From Anarhynchus alexandrinus (taxonomy: Eukaryota; Chordata; Aves; Charadriiformes; Charadriidae): a DNA stretch of 64,000 nucleotides. Of the stretch, positions 60,600 through 64,000 are shown piece by piece. Below the pieces are notes generated by a model. The model was not told the DNA's origin, did no database searches, and was given only the letters and a program-made list of their open reading frames with translations. A program made the position numbers and the translations under genes. The stretch is taken from the NCBI GenBank assembly GCA_008711295.1, contig VUYV01000400.1:546019-610018 (forward strand), in the 5' to 3' direction. Each line of letters starts with the position of its first letter. The stretch's first letter is position 1.

Positions 60600-61760
60600 C
60601 AGTTTGTGTCTGAGGATGAAGTTATTGAGCAAAATGTTGGAGAAGGAGAAAAAGTGGCCAAAGGTTATGAGATTCTCATAAAAAGATGAAGAGGGAAGAG
60701 GAACATCTTCTAAAGAATGTGCTGAAAGATGATTGCAAGGGAAGGAAGAGAGGGAAGAGAGAGACAGAGCAGAGCACATGCTAGTGGGAAGCACTTGACA
60801 GACGATACTGCAGGCATCTGAAGGGATGAGGGAGGATGGAGATGGATCTTAAGCCAGGCAGGGAACTGCCAGAGGCACTGGTCATAGTCAGCTCAGTGGA
60901 AAGCCACTGAAGGGAGACAGGCTGGAGAGAGGAGAGGAGCATCAAGATGGTTATTATAGACTGTGCCCACACAGAATTTAGCCATCAAAGGGAAAAAGGG
61001 AAAGAGAATGAGAAAGGGACAAGCTGGTAGCTTTATAGAGGGGTGGGACTGAGATATGTTTACACTGTAAGTAGAACAAATCAGAAATGACTGAGAAATC
61101 AGAGACTAGTAAGGGGTGAGACAGGGGTGAGTTCAAGGGAGGTCAGATGCGAGAAATTTGGGACCTTGTCTGTACAGAGAGGGAAATGGCAGGAAGGGGA
61201 TGAAAGGACCCAAGGATCAGTCCAAAGATCTGTACCACTGAAAGTGTTGGTCCAGCTTCAACAAAACTGGTGGTATAAATTCATTTAGCTATGAAGATGG
61301 CAGAACTGAATTTGCAGCAGAGGACTGGGATTTCTACAAGAAGGTGTAAGGCACAAGCAGGTGCTAGAGACATATTTGTTGGATTTGATGGGTAAGGCGT
61401 AACAGGGAAGGAATGGGACAAGAAGTTTGAGAATGAAGGCTAATGAAGCATGAAGAGCATCAAACGCAGTATTAATACAAAGAGGGAAAGAAGGGCAGAG
61501 GAAAAAAGGCAGCTGGGAAACCATGAGGGAGCAAATGGCTGATGCTGAAGGGATGACCAAGAGAAGTTTAGCCACAGTGAAGTTAGAGAAGCAGCAGCGT
61601 TGCATGGAGGCCAACTCCAGTGAAGAGCTTTCAGCTGGAGCACTGAATCTTGATGAAATAAAGATCTGGGGAAACATACAGGGGAGGGGAATTAGATGGG
61701 GGAGTTGGAAATGCTGATGATTAATATGAGAAACTGGAAAGACAGAAAGAGGGAGGGGGT
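60600..61760 (+). other. Purine-rich, strand-asymmetric block
   Basis: For more than 1.1 kb the plus strand is markedly enriched in A and G, with many GGGA, GAGA and GAAGG words, and poor in C and T. It is not a simple repeat. The asymmetry also explains a 162-codon minus frame (61773-61285) with a hydrophobic, Ser/Pro/Leu-rich translation, which I do not take as a gene. Confidence 0.6.
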
Positions 61761-64000
61761 AGCTCATCCCCAACAGACAGGCTGATGGTGCAGACTTCCG
61801 TTTGGAAAGGCTTCTTTAATTGTCAAGGCTATAGCAAGCATCTTTTTTTATCCTCTAGGAACTTTACCCTAGAAGTCTTATTTAACACCATAATTATATC
61901 ATTTTGTGCTCAGTTAGCTTTATAAGCCTCCAAGGAGGATCATGAGCATCCCTTCCACACAACCCTTCATTTCTCTTGCTGTTAATTTAATGCTTATGAA
62001 GAGCCCATAAATTTGTATTGATCTTCTTTTTTTTTTTTTTTTTCTCCTTGCAGGCTTCAACCACATTAGTATATGGAACAGATGGGAGTCTTTAACTCAT
62101 TAGAGGGAGCCAGTTTATTACTGACCCCATCAATCCTTTCTATTTTTACCGTAGAGACAGAAGTTTTTCTGTAAAGGGTGTAGTTATACGCACCTGCTGT
62201 TGTGCGTGTACCTAGATGACAAGTTCTGAAGTTACTGAGGCAGAACAAAAGGAAACAGCAACGTGGCAGGGTGGATGAAGAGGACACCTTTTGGCATGGT
62301 ACCGAGCAGAAAGCATAACTGGAGTGAATTTATAACTCTACTGCAGTTACTTCTGGAAAAAAAAAAGACTACACAAGCACAGCTTGGTATGCTTCAGAGG
62401 TTGACCCGTTCGTGTTTAAAAACAAAATTAACTCAACTGATGCATACACCACCTCTTCTAAATTTAATCACTCTGGGACAATTAGAGTAATTTTGTGTTT
62501 TCTACTTTAGTGCTCCTCTGAAACTATAGCATCTGGATAGCTTTAAGGACTGATTTGGCTCAGTAAAACAGAAAAGAAAAATGTGTACTTCTGTGCTTAA
62601 CAGCTTCCTTTCATCAGGATTAGTTTCTCTTTCTTCTTTTGTTTTTTATTGCTGAGTCCGGCTTTCTGAGAGGTTACTGTATTAACTAACAGGGAAAGCT
62701 TCACTCAAAAGATTACCACACATAACGCACAATTAAACCACAAAAGAGTGAGACATGGAAAACAATATGGCATTAATTTATTTTAAAAATAGGTTTCTGC
62801 AATCACAGTAGCTTTATTTCTAGTAATTAGTACAGTGTACAATACAACAGTATTTGGTTTTGCTTAATTTGGGAAACTCTTTTGGAAAGATGACTGAAAT
62901 GTGGGGCAAATGCATATACCGAGCAAAACAATTATTGGATTTTACAACTTTATTTCAGATTAAGACCAGGGAATTCAAAACACTGAAAACATATCCTATG
63001 ACTGCTTATTTGAGCTGCAAGTAAAACTTAAATTGGGCTAATGCTATTGGAAGTGCATAAGAAAATGTAATGAAAACAAAAGCATGACTGCAGAATACAT
63101 TTGGTTTTGTTTTAAAGGTTTATATTCTCTCATAAAAACACTAAGAAGAAAATGCAGGTATCATCCAAGATCCAACAATTATACTTATAAACTGGACATT
63201 AGATACATTGTGTGGTTTTATTCCCATATTTCTAGTTGGTAGGAACAGGACCATAAAACTAGTTCTTCATTCTCTTAGAGATTTTGCCTTCTCCTATTAC
63301 TTATCGCATAATGTGACACCAACGTAATGTCTGTGGCAGCCAATTGTCATATCCCAGCCAGATGTTCCAGCCAGAGAATTGGCTTTTTAGTGACAAGCCA
63401 TTAATTCCATTCCAGTAACTAATTGCAGTGCCTTAAGCTGCATCTCCAAAATAGATTCTTTTTACTTTTGCCCTCACAGAGAACTGTCACACCATTTCCT
63501 GAAAGTTCAGTTTATTTCCTTTTAAGTAAATTTCCAAAGAAGATAAATTAATGTAATTCCAGATTATAGCCTGAAGTAAAGCAAAAACTGCAAGATCAGA
63601 TACTTTCCTATACCAGTTTTCATAAAATAAACAAATGATGTAAGAAATTTCTGTAAACATTTTCTAAACACCTGGTTGATTAAAAAAAATCTCTAAGTCA
63701 GTGGCTTCAGACTTTCTAGTTGCTTAGTACAAAGGCCTTACAGAACATAAATAAACATTTTACATATATTAGTTCCAGCTTCTTTCAAATTTGAATTTAT
63801 TAGTTACACATTTGTTAGTTATATTATTTTCTTTAAATAAAATAAAGCAATGGGTGAAACGTGAAAGTATTAATGATTTTAACAATGGGGTTTGTAACTG
63901 GCCATTCCAAATCATATGCTTATGTCCCCACAGGGGGAATAAAAACCCCAAAACTCAGTCAAGGATTGAAGTGACTTACAGACAGCCTCATTTTTCTTTT
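61761..64000. other. Intergenic or intronic DNA, nothing firm
   Basis: A T17 run (62027-62043) followed by CTCCTTGCAG forms a strong acceptor-like site on the plus strand, but no exon is recognised after it. The rest is AT-rich without recognisable content. Confidence 0.4.

Noticed and set aside
61285..61773. A 162-codon minus-strand frame
   Set aside because: The translation is a low-complexity Ser/Pro/Leu mix caused by the purine-rich plus strand. No domain is seen.
6000..64000. Search for SLC5A7, the neighbour of SULT1C in other vertebrates
   Set aside because: None of the translated frames resembles choline transporter exons, so the neighbour is probably outside the window.

Overview
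This is a 64 kb stretch of vertebrate nuclear DNA, almost certainly from a bird. The genome is AT-leaning, the interspersed repeats are CR1 LINEs that end in the sauropsid-type 8-bp tandem tail, and the only recognisable gene is split into short exons with GT-AG introns. One 133-bp run of N and three isolated Ns show that it comes from a draft assembly. No bacterial-style operons, CRISPR arrays, or rRNA/tRNA genes were seen.

Positions 85-5233, minus strand: a cytosolic sulfotransferase gene of the SULT1C group. I reconstructed five coding exons from splice signals and homology (coding parts 5233-5062, 3393-3256, 1957-1860, 1544-1418 and 179-85). The 98, 127 and 95 bp exons match the standard SULT1 sizes. 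Together the five give 630 nt, or 210 codons. The last two coding exons lie beyond the left edge. About 1.06 kb upstream of exon 2 is a decayed copy of the end of a SULT exon 2 with its flanking intron (about 6060-6163), which suggests an old local duplication.

Positions 6.2-20.3 kb: mostly unassigned intergenic DNA. It holds a CR1 tail, a probable endogenous-retrovirus LTR on the minus strand (about 7646-8146), a TTTTA microsatellite and a small GC-rich, CpG-containing patch near 9.55 kb.

Positions 20.36-21.82 kb and 50.63-52.08 kb: two long, 5'-truncated CR1 retrotransposons, both on the minus strand. The first carries a frameshift. The second keeps a 476-codon open frame that covers most of the reverse transcriptase and runs to the 3' end.

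Positions 21.8-50.6 kb and 52.1-64 kb: no protein-coding gene that I can support. Items of interest are an orphan CpG island near 23.7-23.9 kb beside a CR1 tail, stretches at 33.3-34.3 kb and 40.2-40.5 kb that look like conserved regulatory DNA, a 50-codon exon-like segment at 45.05-45.20 kb, an N-joined imperfect duplication at 37.14-37.25 kb, and a strand-asymmetric purine-rich block at 60.6-61.8 kb. I found no convincing new multi-gene system. The best leads are the SULT exon relic, the orphan CpG island and the exon-like segment.
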